A stretch of 64,000 bases of DNA from Mucilaginibacter sp. (GCA_028288025.1 JAQBOM010000040.1:1-64000), one strand, 5' to 3'; counted from the stretch's first letter, positions 40,273-50,406 are shown. Program-made: numbers and translations. Notes: generated from the letters alone by a model not told the origin.

Positions 40273-42723
40273 TTAATTCGCCCCCTTCACCCTTCCTTTC
40301 TCATCTTCGGCGCCGGTTTGGTGCTGGCGGGCTTTTATTTTATTATTGCCGAAGTTATAAGTAAATGTAAGCCGTGTGATCCGGGTTTCGCGTTGTTGGC
40401 GGATATCCAGGTTGTTGCTTTGATAATTGCTGGTAACATCATTTCTGCGGGTTTTAAATATATCGCTTACCGACAGTTTGATGTTGGCTTTTTTATCCGC
40501 AAACGAGTGGCTTATACCTGCGTCGGTTGAGTATTGCGGCTTTACATAAAACAACCCGTATGTTAATGCCGACTGGTAGTTGGTTGTCAATTCAGCCTTG
40601 TAGCCTTTAAAGGGTAAAAACGTTTGCGTGGTACGGAGTTGAAAGGCCGCCTGGCCCCGGTTTAAATTTCCGCCTTCGAGGCCATTTGATTTAAAGCCCA
40701 GGTAAAAGCCGGTAGCGTTAAAATTGCCTTCCCACCACTTGGCAATGGTATACGGCGAATAGATATTAACGTTATAGCTATTTTGTACCTGCAAATTTTG
40801 TTCTGTTACAAACGAAACTTTGGTAGCCGGGTCCGTACCGGGTATTTCGGTAATTACATCAGTGGTATGGCTGTAACCAAGTGTTACGGTCAGGCTTTTA
40901 TTATAGGTGTAATTAAATTCAAAGTTGCTGGTGTATTGCGGTTTCAGGTACGGGTTTCCTTTTTGGTAGGTATACGGGTCAAGTCGGTACACAAACGGGT
41001 TCAGGTTATCGTACCGCGGACGGTCGATACGGCGGCTATATGAGAAGTTTATTTCGTTTTTATCATTAATAGCACGATTGATGAATAAACTGGGGAAAAA
41101 GTTAAGATAGTGCCTTGGTATAACCTGCACGATATTCAGTGAATCGCCGGTAGCGGTTGAGCTGGTATACTCCGCCCTCAGGCCTGCTTGTATGGATATA
41201 TGCTTAAAGTCCTTGCTTAAGTTGAGGTATCCCGCATCGATCTTTTCATCATACGTAAAATGGTTGGTGGTTTGGTATGCACTTGTAGCGGATAGTGTTT
41301 CCATCAGGTTATTGTTAGTGGTTACATCACTAAACTTTAAACCCGACTCCAGCTTCAACGATTTGCTTAATGGCTTGGTGTAGTCAACTTTACCGGTACG
41401 GATCTCGATGGTTGATGGCGTGACGTTCCCTAAAAACGCCTGTGGGTGCTGTACGCTGCCGTTGGCTAAAAAGAAATCAGTAACATATTGGGCAATTGAG
41501 CTGTTTTGAAATTTCGAATAGTCGAGGTCGGCGCTGATCTGCTGGCCCGCAGTGTCTATTTTATAGCTGTCATTTAAATTAAAGGCGATGTCGTGATAAG
41601 TTTGATGGATGTTGGATACCGTGTGCAGCGATGAATCGGCACTGGTAAAGTTTTGACCGATGAAGGTATGTGTATTGGTATTGTCGTCCTCGCCATTAAA
41701 ATAACCGTTTAATACAAAGCCGAGTGTGTTTTTTGACGATATATCATAATCCGCGCCTAAACGGTAGCTATTATTTTGATCGGTTTGGATGATCGGGCTT
41801 GTTTGCCTGAAATAAGTTGTATTGCCTTTGTTATCGGTAATTATCCGGTTTAAACCAATAGTCTGTATGCGCTTATTGTCATTATGACTAAAAGAGCCGA
41901 ATATATTCAAATTACCTTCCTTGTGGTTTAAGGATAAGTTTTCATTATCCTTGCCGTAAGCCCCATAGCCCGCGCCTACAGTTACACTGCCGTTGGTGCC
42001 GGTTTGTTTATTCTTTTTTAGCTTGATATTGATGATGCCCGAATTTCCGGCAGCATCATACTTAGCCGAGGGATTGGTGATGATCTCGATGGATTGTATG
42101 GTTGTGCCGTCGGTTGAGCGGAGCAGGGTAGCCAGCTGGGCCGACGACAGGTAAGTAAGCTTGTCGTTTATCATTACTGTAACGCCCTGCTTGCCTTTAA
42201 GGCTGATATTGTCGTCCTTATCGACAGACACGCCTGGCGCACGTTCCAGTATTTCCATGGCCGAATTACCGGCAGCCAAAACGCTGTTTTCAACGTTCAT
42301 TACCGTTCTGTCTATTTTACGCTCGATAAGCGGCTTTGACGAGGTGACGTTAACCGTATTTAGCGTACGGCTGGCAGTTTTCATTTTTAAAGCCGGTACG
42401 GTAACGTCTGATGACGCTTCGGTTAAAGTAAACGGCTTGCTTAGGGATCTTTCGTATCCCACAACAGTGGCCCTTATTATATAGCTGCCGGGTTTAATAT
42501 GCGCAAAGGCAAAGGTGCCCGACGGGCTGCTTAAAGTACCTTTAACCATGGATGAGTCCTGCGCTTTCAGCAGGCTAACGGTGGCATAATCCAATGGCTT
42601 GCCCTGTTCGTTGAGCAGCGCGCCCGAAACGGTTGGCGATTGTGCCGTTTGTGCAAAAAGTGTGGCTGCGCTTGTTAATAGCAGCAATAGGATTGTGTAT
42701 ATTTTTATGATAGGCGATTTCAT
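40273..42723 (-). CDS. Outer-membrane beta-barrel receptor (OMP_b-brl_3 type, TonB-dependent-like)
   Basis: A signal peptide (MKSPIIKIYTILLLLLTSAA) precedes a carboxypeptidase-regulatory-like domain (SGALLNEQGKPLDYATVSLL), a plug-like segment (VNVTSSKPLIERKIDRTVMN, then GKQGVTVMINDKLTYL) and a long beta-barrel ending in TRITRLTFTYNFG. This is the design of the OMP_b-brl_3 proteins, which are TonB-receptor relatives. The start at 42723 is preferred over an ATG 33 nt upstream, by the signal peptide. The last residues are a Lys/Arg/Gln-rich tail after the barrel. The ligand is unknown. Confidence 0.88.
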   Translation of the reverse strand: MKSPIIKIYTILLLLLTSAATLFAQTAQSPTVSGALLNEQGKPLDYATVSLLKAQDSSMVKGTLSSPSGTFAFAHIKPGSYIIRATVVGYERSLSKPFTLTEASSDVTVPALKMKTASRTLNTVNVTSSKPLIERKIDRTVMNVENSVLAAGNSAMEILERAPGVSVDKDDNISLKGKQGVTVMINDKLTYLSSAQLATLLRSTDGTTIQSIEIITNPSAKYDAAGNSGIINIKLKKNKQTGTNGSVTVGAGYGAYGKDNENLSLNHKEGNLNIFGSFSHNDNKRIQTIGLNRIITDNKGNTTYFRQTSPIIQTDQNNSYRLGADYDISSKNTLGFVLNGYFNGEDDNTNTHTFIGQNFTSADSSLHTVSNIHQTYHDIAFNLNDSYKIDTAGQQISADLDYSKFQNSSIAQYVTDFFLANGSVQHPQAFLGNVTPSTIEIRTGKVDYTKPLSKSLKLESGLKFSDVTTNNNLMETLSATSAYQTTNHFTYDEKIDAGYLNLSKDFKHISIQAGLRAEYTSSTATGDSLNIVQVIPRHYLNFFPSLFINRAINDKNEINFSYSRRIDRPRYDNLNPFVYRLDPYTYQKGNPYLKPQYTSNFEFNYTYNKSLTVTLGYSHTTDVITEIPGTDPATKVSFVTEQNLQVQNSYNVNIYSPYTIAKWWEGNFNATGFYLGFKSNGLEGGNLNRGQAAFQLRTTQTFLPFKGYKAELTTNYQSALTYGLFYVKPQYSTDAGISHSFADKKANIKLSVSDIFKTRRNDVTSNYQSNNLDIRQQRETRITRLTFTYNFGNNKIKARQHQTGAEDEKGRVKGAN

Positions 42724-42881
42724 TGTTATATGAATTTTAGGGCAATAGTATTCCATTAAAGAATTTGCTCTTTTTTAAAAATTAAATTAAGTTTTGGCTT
42801 GAAGTAAATGTCCCGGATGAGTAGCCGGTTTATATTATATGGTCGTTATTTAATCATCTGTCAATTTTGTATCCGGTTTTT

Positions 42882-42896
42882 GGACAATAGTTGTCC
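42882..42896. promoter_or_regulatory. Perfect palindrome GGACAA-N3-TTGTCC upstream of the receptor gene
   Basis: GGACAATAGTTGTCC is a perfect 6+3+6 palindrome about 160 nt upstream of the receptor start. Size and symmetry suit a dimeric regulator's operator. A related half TCCGG...TGGACAA precedes it. No direct evidence ties it to a regulator. Confidence 0.35.
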
Positions 42897-43046
42897 CACT
42901 AGGATTTTGCACCTGTTTTTTTAAATGTTAACTAAAATTTGAATTACCGGCTGCGGCCGGCGCGTTTATTGTATTTTATATTAAGATGCTAAAAGGGGTG
43001 GTAAGGTTACATTTAATTTAAGTTTTTTAGTACCGGGAGGAATTGC

Positions 43047-43154
43047 ATGGCAACATCAAAAAAAGAAAAGGAGTTTTCCAAACCGGGTGTAGAGGACTTA
43101 GTAACGGAAATGGCTTCAGGCTTTTTCATAGCACGTGAAGTATGCGCTCTGTAA
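43047..43154 (+). CDS. Possible small protein (35 aa)
   Basis: ATG at 43047 opens a frame MATSKKEKEFSKPGVEDLVT, then EMASGFFIAREVCAL and TAA. GGGAGGA lies 8-14 nt before the ATG, an unusually good ribosome-binding site for this phylum. The sequence is amphipathic and helix-like. On the other strand a longer frame (43013-43249) overlaps it and begins directly at the pspC-like stop, so only one of the two, if either, is real. Confidence 0.3.
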   Translation: MATSKKEKEFSKPGVEDLVTEMASGFFIAREVCAL

Positions 43155-43248
43155 CCCTGCTCCAAAGCCCTCCCGAAAGGGGAAAGCTTTGGCAGGATCA
43201 AAAATCCGCAAAATAACAGAATGCTTATATATTTAATGGGCGGTTTCA

Positions 43249-44910
43249 TTATTGCGCATTCGCAGTAGTATCAACTTGTTTTAAAGTATTAACCGAATCC
43301 CTTTTAACGGTAACCAGGGTATCAACCTTACATTGCAGGCCATTATCGGTCATTATGAATGTGGCCGATTTAGCATTGTCCTTTTTATTAAGCTGCTTGC
43401 AATAGCCAATATCCACCCCGTCAAGCATATCGCTTAAGTTTTCGTCGACAACCACTGTCGAATTCATCGGAACTTTTAGAGTCATGAATAATTCTTCATC
43501 ATGCCATAATTCATCTTTGGCAGCGTACAGCCTGTAATCGAACTTCAAAACGGAATCCTGCTGTAGAAACCGGTATTGCGTATTGCGTACATTCAGTAAT
43601 GCATCGTCATAACTTCTGCCTTTCGCTTTGAATGTTTCAATAAGCATCGGCTGGCTGACATCGCTTTTTTCGATATAGATATGTATCCTTCTCCTGTAAT
43701 TGAAATGCTCAAAATCATTATATGAATAAAGATCTTCGGTGATCTTAACATTTGGGGCCAGCGCTTTTATATTCAAACGCGTGCTGTCTTCGGCTGTAAA
43801 ATATTTAACATCGTTTAACTTAAGGTAATACGTGTTATTCTTAGCGGGTTTAATGACTATGTTTTCGCTGAATTGTGCCGAATCTTTAAAGTTCAATGCT
43901 ATTTGCGTTGAATAATAAATGAACACTACCAGGGCACACAGCCAGATCACCAGGACGGTTGACCCTGTTGAGCGGCTAACGGTACCTGTATTAAAAATCC
44001 CCTTAAGGGTCAAAAATATAATGCTTATTAAAGGGATAAGCGCCGCTAAAAACCCCGTAACGTAAATGAGTTCGGCGTGGTTGTGCCTTAGCAACCCGAA
44101 CGGAAGATCACGGAAGGGCTCAAATGTGCCGAAGGCCAGCAATGCTACAAACGCAACGATAAGGAAGATAGCGAGCCCCAGGCAGCATAATAATACAAAT
44201 ACGCCAAACAATTTAATGAGCAGTTTTCCCGTTCCGGCAAGGAATATCCCCAGGTGGTGAAAAAAGTCGCCGGCAAAATCGCGGGCCTTATATACAAATG
44301 GCCGGGCTTCATTACCAAAGTTCGAAAAATTCTGGCGCACCGAGCTTAATTCGTCTTCCAGGTTCTTTTTAAAGCCCTGCAGATTTTGCTTTTCGCCTTT
44401 CATGGCCATGCGGTCGGCGCGGGTAACGGCCTTAGGCACTATTATCCATAATATAATGTATAACAGGAAGCCGGTGCCGCCGATAGGGAAGAACAAGGCG
44501 AACGCCAGCCGGATCCAAACGGCGTCAACGTCAAAATAATTGGCTATGCCCGCGCATACGCCGGCCACCAAATGGTCGTCCGGATCGCGGAACAGCCGGC
44601 GGTTTTCAGTCGTATAAGTAAAAGGTGCTTTGCCGTCATCTTCAGCATGCTCAAAGTCCGACACGGAACCCATTTGTTCAATAACCCCTGCAACGTCCTG
44701 TTCAACAATAACCTGCTTGTTTTCTTTTTCGAGCAGCTCGCTGAACATCTCGGCGATCCGGTTTTCAATATCGGTCGTGATCTCGAGGCTGTCGGCCGAG
44801 TTCATAAAATGACGTTTTACATCCGTCATGTAATTTTTTAATATCTCGTAAGCATCTTCCTCTATATGGAATACGATGCCGTTTATATTTATGATAATTG
44901 TTTTATTCAT
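43249..44910 (-). CDS. PspC domain membrane protein
   Basis: The N-terminal about 100 residues are cytosolic (NGIVFHIEEDAYEILKNYMT, EIENRIAEMFSELLEKENKQ-like helices), then a PspC domain (RRLFRDPDDHLVAGVCAGIA, then WIRLAFALFFPIGG and ILWIIVP) and three to four further membrane segments. The C-terminal half is a beta-rich extracytoplasmic domain. The length is 553 residues. PspC proteins respond to envelope stress. In Bacteroidota this gene normally follows a PadR regulator, as here (87 nt apart, same strand), so PadR probably controls it. Confidence 0.9.
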   Translation of the reverse strand: MNKTIIININGIVFHIEEDAYEILKNYMTDVKRHFMNSADSLEITTDIENRIAEMFSELLEKENKQVIVEQDVAGVIEQMGSVSDFEHAEDDGKAPFTYTTENRRLFRDPDDHLVAGVCAGIANYFDVDAVWIRLAFALFFPIGGTGFLLYIILWIIVPKAVTRADRMAMKGEKQNLQGFKKNLEDELSSVRQNFSNFGNEARPFVYKARDFAGDFFHHLGIFLAGTGKLLIKLFGVFVLLCCLGLAIFLIVAFVALLAFGTFEPFRDLPFGLLRHNHAELIYVTGFLAALIPLISIIFLTLKGIFNTGTVSRSTGSTVLVIWLCALVVFIYYSTQIALNFKDSAQFSENIVIKPAKNNTYYLKLNDVKYFTAEDSTRLNIKALAPNVKITEDLYSYNDFEHFNYRRRIHIYIEKSDVSQPMLIETFKAKGRSYDDALLNVRNTQYRFLQQDSVLKFDYRLYAAKDELWHDEELFMTLKVPMNSTVVVDENLSDMLDGVDIGYCKQLNKKDNAKSATFIMTDNGLQCKVDTLVTVKRDSVNTLKQVDTTANAQ

Positions 44911-44921
44911 GATAAGCTTTG

Positions 44922-44969
44922 TTAATTAGTTCACTGGTTCATTAGTTAATTAGTTCACTGGTTCATTAG
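44922..44969. repeat. Two tandem 24-bp repeats in the padR-pspC spacer
   Basis: TTAATTAGTTCACTGGTTCA followed by TTAG occurs at 44922-44945 and again at 44946-44969, head to tail. The CTGCAAACTGCC phrase follows at 44986-44998. Confidence 0.85.
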
Positions 44970-44997
44970 TCATTGCAAACTGTCTACTGCAAACTGC

Positions 44998-45336
44998 CTA
45001 CTGCTGCTTTCTTTCCCCAATGGCTGTTGTTACTGCGAATGATAGCTCTTCCCAGGTTTTATCCAGCTGTTCGAGCACGTTTTTGCCCTCGTCCGACAGG
45101 ATATAATATTTTCGTGGCGGCCCCGAGGTTGACTCAACCCAGTTGTAGGTGAGCAGGCCATTGTTTTTTAAACGGGTGAGCAAAGGGTATAATGTGCCCT
45201 CAACTACCAGCAGCTGGGCCTTTTTAAGCTCGGCGATAATATCGGAGGCATAGGTTTCGCCCTTTGCTATAATGGAAAGTATGCAATACTCCAGTATTCC
45301 TTTCCGCATTTGGGTTTGTGTATTTTCAACAATCAT
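44998..45336 (-). CDS. PadR family transcriptional regulator
   Basis: A 112-residue winged-helix repressor with the PadR-N domain: KGILEYCILSIIAKGETYAS, DIIAELKKAQLLVVEGTLYP, LLTRLKNNGLLTYNWVEST, then GPPRKYYILSDEGKNVLEQL. It matches the short PadR group that pairs with PspC membrane genes. Its -7 box TATCTTTG ends 4 nt before the ATG, predicting a leaderless transcript, and an ATAGTACTAA site overlaps or abuts -33, consistent with autoregulation. Confidence 0.93.
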   Translation of the reverse strand: MIVENTQTQMRKGILEYCILSIIAKGETYASDIIAELKKAQLLVVEGTLYPLLTRLKNNGLLTYNWVESTSGPPRKYYILSDEGKNVLEQLDKTWEELSFAVTTAIGERKQQ

Positions 45337-45340
45337 ACTG

Positions 45341-45385
45341 CAAAGATATATGTTTTAAATTGTATTATGCAATACATAGTACTAA
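45341..45385 (-). promoter_or_regulatory. padR promoter with ATAGTACTA operator candidate
   Basis: On the minus strand TATCTTTG (45341-45348) is followed after 4 nt by the padR ATG. ATAGTACTAA (45376-45385) lies just upstream of the -33 position. TACATAGTACTA (12 nt) is shared with the M1-aminopeptidase promoter near 9.1 kb. A second palindrome GTATT-ATGC-AATAC is at 45362-45375. Confidence 0.55.
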
Positions 45386-45519
45386 AATTATTTATTTTGC
45401 AGACCAAAAGGGCTTTTTTTTAAATAAAAGTGATGTTTTTTTCAATAACGCTTGACAATTTGATAATGGAACAGTACTTTTATCATTAATTAACTATTAA
45501 CTGATCTTATTTTAACAAA

Positions 45520-48500
45520 ATGAAAAAACTTCTACTAGTAAGTTTGTGTTTCCTGATGTTATGCATTACACAGGTATTTGCACAAAACCGTACAGTTACT
45601 GGTACGGTTACGGCCAAAGAGGACGGCCTGCCCATCCCGGGAGTAACAGTAAAGGTAAAAGGTACCAACACCGGTACCCAAACCAACACAGCGGGCAAGT
45701 ATGCCTTGCCAAATGTGCCCGCAGGCGCAACCCTTCAATTTAGTTTTGTCGGTTACCAGGTGCTTTCGCTCACGGCAACAGGTAACGTACTAAATGCGCA
45801 GCTCACTTTATCGAGCCAGCAATTGGGCGAAGTTGTGGTAACCGGTGCGTTGGGTATTAAGCGTGCGTCACGGGAACTCGGTTTTGCTTCCACGCAGGTG
45901 AATAACAAATCGCTGACCGAATCGGAGGCCACCAACTTTACCAACGGTTTGACAGCGAAAGTAGCCGGTTTGGTTGTAGCTACCGCAGACAACAGTATTA
46001 ATCCATCAACCCGTTTCACCTTGCGTGGCAACCGTCACATTTACGGTAACAACTTTGCGCTGGTGGTTTTAAACGGCGTTCCGATTTCTCCGAATGATGT
46101 AAATGCCATCAACCCGGATGATATCGAAAGCGTTGACGTTTTAAACGGCGCAGGTGCTGCGGCCCTTTACGGGTCTGAAGCATCCAACGGAGCGTTGATT
46201 ATTTCTACTAAAAAAGGTAGCGGATCCAATACCCCGACTATTACTTACCAGAATACCTACCAACTGGAAAAGATATCTTACTTCCCTGCATTGCAAACAC
46301 GTTTTGGCAGCTACGGTGGTGAAGGTACGCCTTACCAGGATGCGCTGACAGGCTATATTACTACACCTGTACCGTTTGAAAATCAATCTTACGGCCCTGC
46401 TTACAACGGGCAGCTTACTCAGTTGGGTATCCCTGATGAGAACGGGAATATACAGAAATATCCGTACTCGACTCCTAAAGTTGATCCCCGTCTGGCATTT
46501 TTTAACACCGGCCATACCGAACAAAATAACATTTCAATCTCGCAGGGCGATGCCTTAAACAGCTTCAATTTTACGGCCAGCAACGTGAACAAAACCGGTG
46601 TAGTACCGAATGATACCTATAACAGGACCACAGCACGGATATCGGCTACTAAAACCATGGGTATGTTAAGGATTGACGGTACCGCAGGCTATACCAGGTC
46701 GGCAACAAGTACATACGGAGGTGGTTACCAGAATACCGGAACCCTGCTGGCAACCTTGTTGAACACGCCGTCATGGGTGCCTATCGAGAACTTTAAAAAT
46801 ATCAATGCGCCATTTGCCAATGTGAACACCTTTTTTAACTCGTATGATATCAACCCTTACTGGTATGTGAATCAAAGCCGCATAAACACAAGGTCGGATA
46901 TTTTCACCGGTAGCATTCAAGGTGTCCTTACGCCAACCAAATGGTTTGATGTAACTTACCGCCTTGCTGATAACTTCGGCACAGCCAATATACAGCAGAC
47001 CAAAGCTGAGGTTGATTTCAATAAATATGCATTGAGCGACCCTACAGGCGGTTACGGAACTGAAGCTTCTTCAATATTCGGAGCGGGCGGCGTAAGCGCT
47101 AAAATCCCCGGCTATGTTTATAACACCGTTCAGTTTGGCGACGGAACAAACGCAACAGGTGCTGGCCCGCAAGGTTATTCGCGTTTGCAGCAGGATTTTA
47201 TCCTTAACTTTCATAAAACGTTTTTTAAGGATTTTAAAACCAGCTTGCTGCTCGGTAACACCATTTGGGAAGAATATTATAAAAACATACAGAATAGCAG
47301 CACTAACCTGCTGATTAATAACTTTTATGGTATAGGCAGTATATTGGGTACGCCAAACACCAGCCTCGATGTTGAGCAAATACGCCAGGTATCATTCTTT
47401 GGCGATGCATCCATCGGTTATAAAAGCTTTGCCTTTTTAGAGGGTACGCTGCGTAACGACCGCGATTCGAGGTTGTCATATGTAAACCGTTCATTCTACT
47501 ATCCATCAATAAAAGGATCGTTTGTATTCACCGATGCAATACCAGGGCTTAAAAACAACAGAACACTAAGCTATGGAAAATTGCGGGCATCATATAGCCA
47601 GGTGGGTGATGTGAATATTTCGCCCTACAGCTATGTTGATACATACAATCCAACAGGCGGATTCCCGTATGGTAATGTTGGCGGATTGAGCTTAAGCACC
47701 ACTAAAAATAACCCGTTATTAAAGCCGGAGATCACCAACGAACTTGAATACGGTATTGACCTGGGCTTTTTCGACGGCCGCTTAAATGCCAGCGCAACTT
47801 ATTATGATAACCATACCAAGAACCAAACGCTGCCGATCGCTACATCTCCGTCTACAGGCTATACACAAGCCTATATCAACGTAGGTGAAGTTCAAAACAA
47901 TGGTTTTGAATTTAAACTGGACTGGAATGTGCTGACCAAAGCACAAAACGGTGTTGCTTTAACACTTGGCGGCAACCTGGCCATTCAAAACTCAAAGGTA
48001 ATATCGCTTTATAAGGGATTAAATTCAATAACTATCGGCGGCTACGCCAGCGCAGCTGTTGATGTGGTTGTAGGCAAACCTTATCCTGAATTATATGGTA
48101 CCGACGTTGCACGTGACCCGCAGGGGCATGTGATTGTGGATGCAAATACCGGTATGCCTTCATCAAACCCGAACCTGGTTGACCTGGGCCGCCTGACACC
48201 GAAATATCTTATGGGATTAACACAAAGCATAAGCTACAAGTTTATTACTTTAACCGCAGTGAGTGAGTTTCGTACAGGCTACGTAATTTACCAGCAGGGA
48301 TTGTTTGCAGCAACCGCCGCCGGTTCATCAGCCCTTTCTGCTGAAGCCGGAAGGCAGGCGTTTGTATTCCCGAACTCGGTGATACAAACCGGTGCCGGCG
48401 TTTATACACCAAATACCAACGTAACTGTTGCAGACGGAAACCTGGGATTTTGGGATGCAGGCGCCTATTTTAACGCAGCCAGCACTTATGTAGTAAGCGG

Positions 48501-48750
48501 CGCAGCATGGTATTTACGTGAAGCGAACCTTAGCTTTGACGTTACTCAATGGGTAAAACAATCTAAGTTCATCAAAAGAGCGTCGTTGGCGTTTACAGGC
48601 AGAAACTTGTTTATGTGGAGGCCTAAATCAAGCACATGGACCAACCCCGAGTTCTCCTACAGCGCGAACAACAACGGAATAGGTGTCAGCAATACAGGCC
48701 AAATGCCGCCGACCCGTATATTTGGTGCAAATTTGAGCATTACATTTTAA
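45520..48750 (+). CDS. SusC/RagA family TonB-linked outer membrane protein
   Basis: The TonB-dependent transporter of a SusCD pair for import of oligosaccharides or peptides. The signal peptide ends ITQVFA. A carboxypeptidase-regulatory-like domain (VTGTVTAKEDGLPIPGVTVK, GKYALPNVPAGATLQFSFVG) is followed by the TonB plug with the SusC signature VLNGVPISPNDVNAINPDDI and ESVDVLNGAGAAALYGSEAS. The barrel ends with the terminal ANLSITF. The length is 1076 residues. The SusD gene begins 8 nt downstream. The specificity is unknown because no glycoside hydrolase is next to it. Confidence 0.95.
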   Translation: MKKLLLVSLCFLMLCITQVFAQNRTVTGTVTAKEDGLPIPGVTVKVKGTNTGTQTNTAGKYALPNVPAGATLQFSFVGYQVLSLTATGNVLNAQLTLSSQQLGEVVVTGALGIKRASRELGFASTQVNNKSLTESEATNFTNGLTAKVAGLVVATADNSINPSTRFTLRGNRHIYGNNFALVVLNGVPISPNDVNAINPDDIESVDVLNGAGAAALYGSEASNGALIISTKKGSGSNTPTITYQNTYQLEKISYFPALQTRFGSYGGEGTPYQDALTGYITTPVPFENQSYGPAYNGQLTQLGIPDENGNIQKYPYSTPKVDPRLAFFNTGHTEQNNISISQGDALNSFNFTASNVNKTGVVPNDTYNRTTARISATKTMGMLRIDGTAGYTRSATSTYGGGYQNTGTLLATLLNTPSWVPIENFKNINAPFANVNTFFNSYDINPYWYVNQSRINTRSDIFTGSIQGVLTPTKWFDVTYRLADNFGTANIQQTKAEVDFNKYALSDPTGGYGTEASSIFGAGGVSAKIPGYVYNTVQFGDGTNATGAGPQGYSRLQQDFILNFHKTFFKDFKTSLLLGNTIWEEYYKNIQNSSTNLLINNFYGIGSILGTPNTSLDVEQIRQVSFFGDASIGYKSFAFLEGTLRNDRDSRLSYVNRSFYYPSIKGSFVFTDAIPGLKNNRTLSYGKLRASYSQVGDVNISPYSYVDTYNPTGGFPYGNVGGLSLSTTKNNPLLKPEITNELEYGIDLGFFDGRLNASATYYDNHTKNQTLPIATSPSTGYTQAYINVGEVQNNGFEFKLDWNVLTKAQNGVALTLGGNLAIQNSKVISLYKGLNSITIGGYASAAVDVVVGKPYPELYGTDVARDPQGHVIVDANTGMPSSNPNLVDLGRLTPKYLMGLTQSISYKFITLTAVSEFRTGYVIYQQGLFAATAAGSSALSAEAGRQAFVFPNSVIQTGAGVYTPNTNVTVADGNLGFWDAGAYFNAASTYVVSGAAWYLREANLSFDVTQWVKQSKFIKRASLAFTGRNLFMWRPKSSTWTNPEFSYSANNNGIGVSNTGQMPPTRIFGANLSITF

Positions 48751-48758
48751 CATAAAAA

Positions 48759-50378
48759 ATGATGAAAAAGTATATATTAATAATTTGTTTAACTCTTGGG
48801 CTAGCGGAAAGCGGCTGCAAGAGAGATTATCTGGATTTGAATACGAATCCAAACACCCCGTCGGCAGCGTCTCCTGACTTGCTTTTATCGGGCGCGTTAA
48901 AAACGACAGCTGGTTTTGTAAACAGTGGCTCGTACGTAATGTACGCGGCCTGGGTAGGCTATTTGAGCCAAAGTACCGGTTACCAACCGTTTGTTGCGCT
49001 GGAGCAGTACCAGTTTACTACATCTTCTTATGACGCGTGGACAACTCCTTATCTTAATATTTCAAACTATACCGCGCTTCAAAATGCTGCACCGTCGGCT
49101 AATTACGCGGCCATAGCGAAGATCATGATCGCTTATGACTATGAAGGCCTGGTAGATAACTACAATAATATCCCATATACTACGGCGATCCAGGGGACTG
49201 GGAATCTGAACCCTACCTATACAGCCGGTCCGGCTGTATATGCCGATCTGATGAAGCAATTGGATGCAGCGATCACAGCTATCCAGGGCGCGGCTGCAAC
49301 GGCTGCCAAGCCTACAGGTGCTGATATTATGTATGGCGGTAATATGACCAACTGGATCAAGTTTGCCAATACACTTAAGCTGAGGCTGTGTATGCGTGTT
49401 TCGACTAACCCGAATCAAAGTGCTTTATATGGTACTTTTAAAGCAGCCGTAGCTGCAACTTCGGCTTTAGGTTATATCGATACAACTAACCCCGCCTCGG
49501 TAAACCCGGGATATACTAACTCCGACGCCAACGGCGGCCAGCAAAGCCCGCTTTGGCTTAATTATGGGACCAGTGCGTCAGGAACTGCTTTTACCAACCG
49601 TGCACAATACCAGGCGAACTCCTTTAATGCTAACCTGCTGGGAAGCAACCAGGATCCGCGTTTGATCAGGATATATGCGCCAAGCCCAACACCGGCCGCT
49701 GCAACTACTACCACAGCGCAGCTGCTGCCAGGTTCAGCAGTTAATACTTATCCCGATGCCAATGGTAAACTGCAAGCCGTTGTTTCAACAACTTTCGGCG
49801 ATTCGCAGCCCCCTACTGCTCCTTCGGGTGGTTTAACACCAAGTTTAGTAGGCCCGGGTATTTTGAAATCACCCACTATGCCCGGCATGATATTGTCAGC
49901 TGAAGAATCGTTGTTTCTGCAGGCCGAGGCCGCTAAGAACGGCGTTATTGCAGGTGGCGTTGCTGCAGCACAAACCTTTTACAATGCCGGGATAACTGCT
50001 TCGTTTGTTGATCTGAACGCGCAGGTGAATACCGTGGGCAGTTCAGCGCCTTTGAGCCCGGCTGCATCCGCCACTCAATTTTACACCGGCGCCTACGCTT
50101 ATCCAACAGCAGGCACAGATGCCCAGCAGGAGCAGGCTATCATAACCCAAAAATATATTGCTTTGAGTTTATTTGGCGCATTTGAGGCCTTTAACGAAGA
50201 GCGCAGGACAGGCTACCCTAACGTGCCGACATCGATCTATCCGGGAGCAAATGCTCCGAACCAGGTTACCCGGATTTTTTATCCGTTTGTTGAATACCAA
50301 ACTAACGCTGCAAGCGTTGCAGCACAGCCGACTGTCGACAAATTCAATTCAAAAATTTTCTGGGCGATTGGCGCTTAA
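48759..50378 (+). CDS. SusD/RagB family nutrient-binding outer membrane lipoprotein
   Basis: The surface-exposed lid and ligand-binding partner of SusC. The signal peptide has Cys19 or Cys20 in AESGCKRDYLDLNTNPNTPS, the usual SusD N-terminus. The interior has the TPR-like YAAIAKIMIAYDYEGLVDNY segment and the SusD C-terminal EESLFLQAEAAKNGVIAGGV and KYIALSLFGAFEAFNEERRT segments. The length is 539 residues, close to the large SusD-like_2 group. It directly follows susC and precedes a DUF1735 lipoprotein gene. Confidence 0.94.
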   Translation: MMKKYILIICLTLGLAESGCKRDYLDLNTNPNTPSAASPDLLLSGALKTTAGFVNSGSYVMYAAWVGYLSQSTGYQPFVALEQYQFTTSSYDAWTTPYLNISNYTALQNAAPSANYAAIAKIMIAYDYEGLVDNYNNIPYTTAIQGTGNLNPTYTAGPAVYADLMKQLDAAITAIQGAAATAAKPTGADIMYGGNMTNWIKFANTLKLRLCMRVSTNPNQSALYGTFKAAVAATSALGYIDTTNPASVNPGYTNSDANGGQQSPLWLNYGTSASGTAFTNRAQYQANSFNANLLGSNQDPRLIRIYAPSPTPAAATTTTAQLLPGSAVNTYPDANGKLQAVVSTTFGDSQPPTAPSGGLTPSLVGPGILKSPTMPGMILSAEESLFLQAEAAKNGVIAGGVAAAQTFYNAGITASFVDLNAQVNTVGSSAPLSPAASATQFYTGAYAYPTAGTDAQQEQAIITQKYIALSLFGAFEAFNEERRTGYPNVPTSIYPGANAPNQVTRIFYPFVEYQTNAASVAAQPTVDKFNSKIFWAIGA

Positions 50379-50406
50379 TGAGATTAAACATTAAAAATAT
50401 AAAGAG

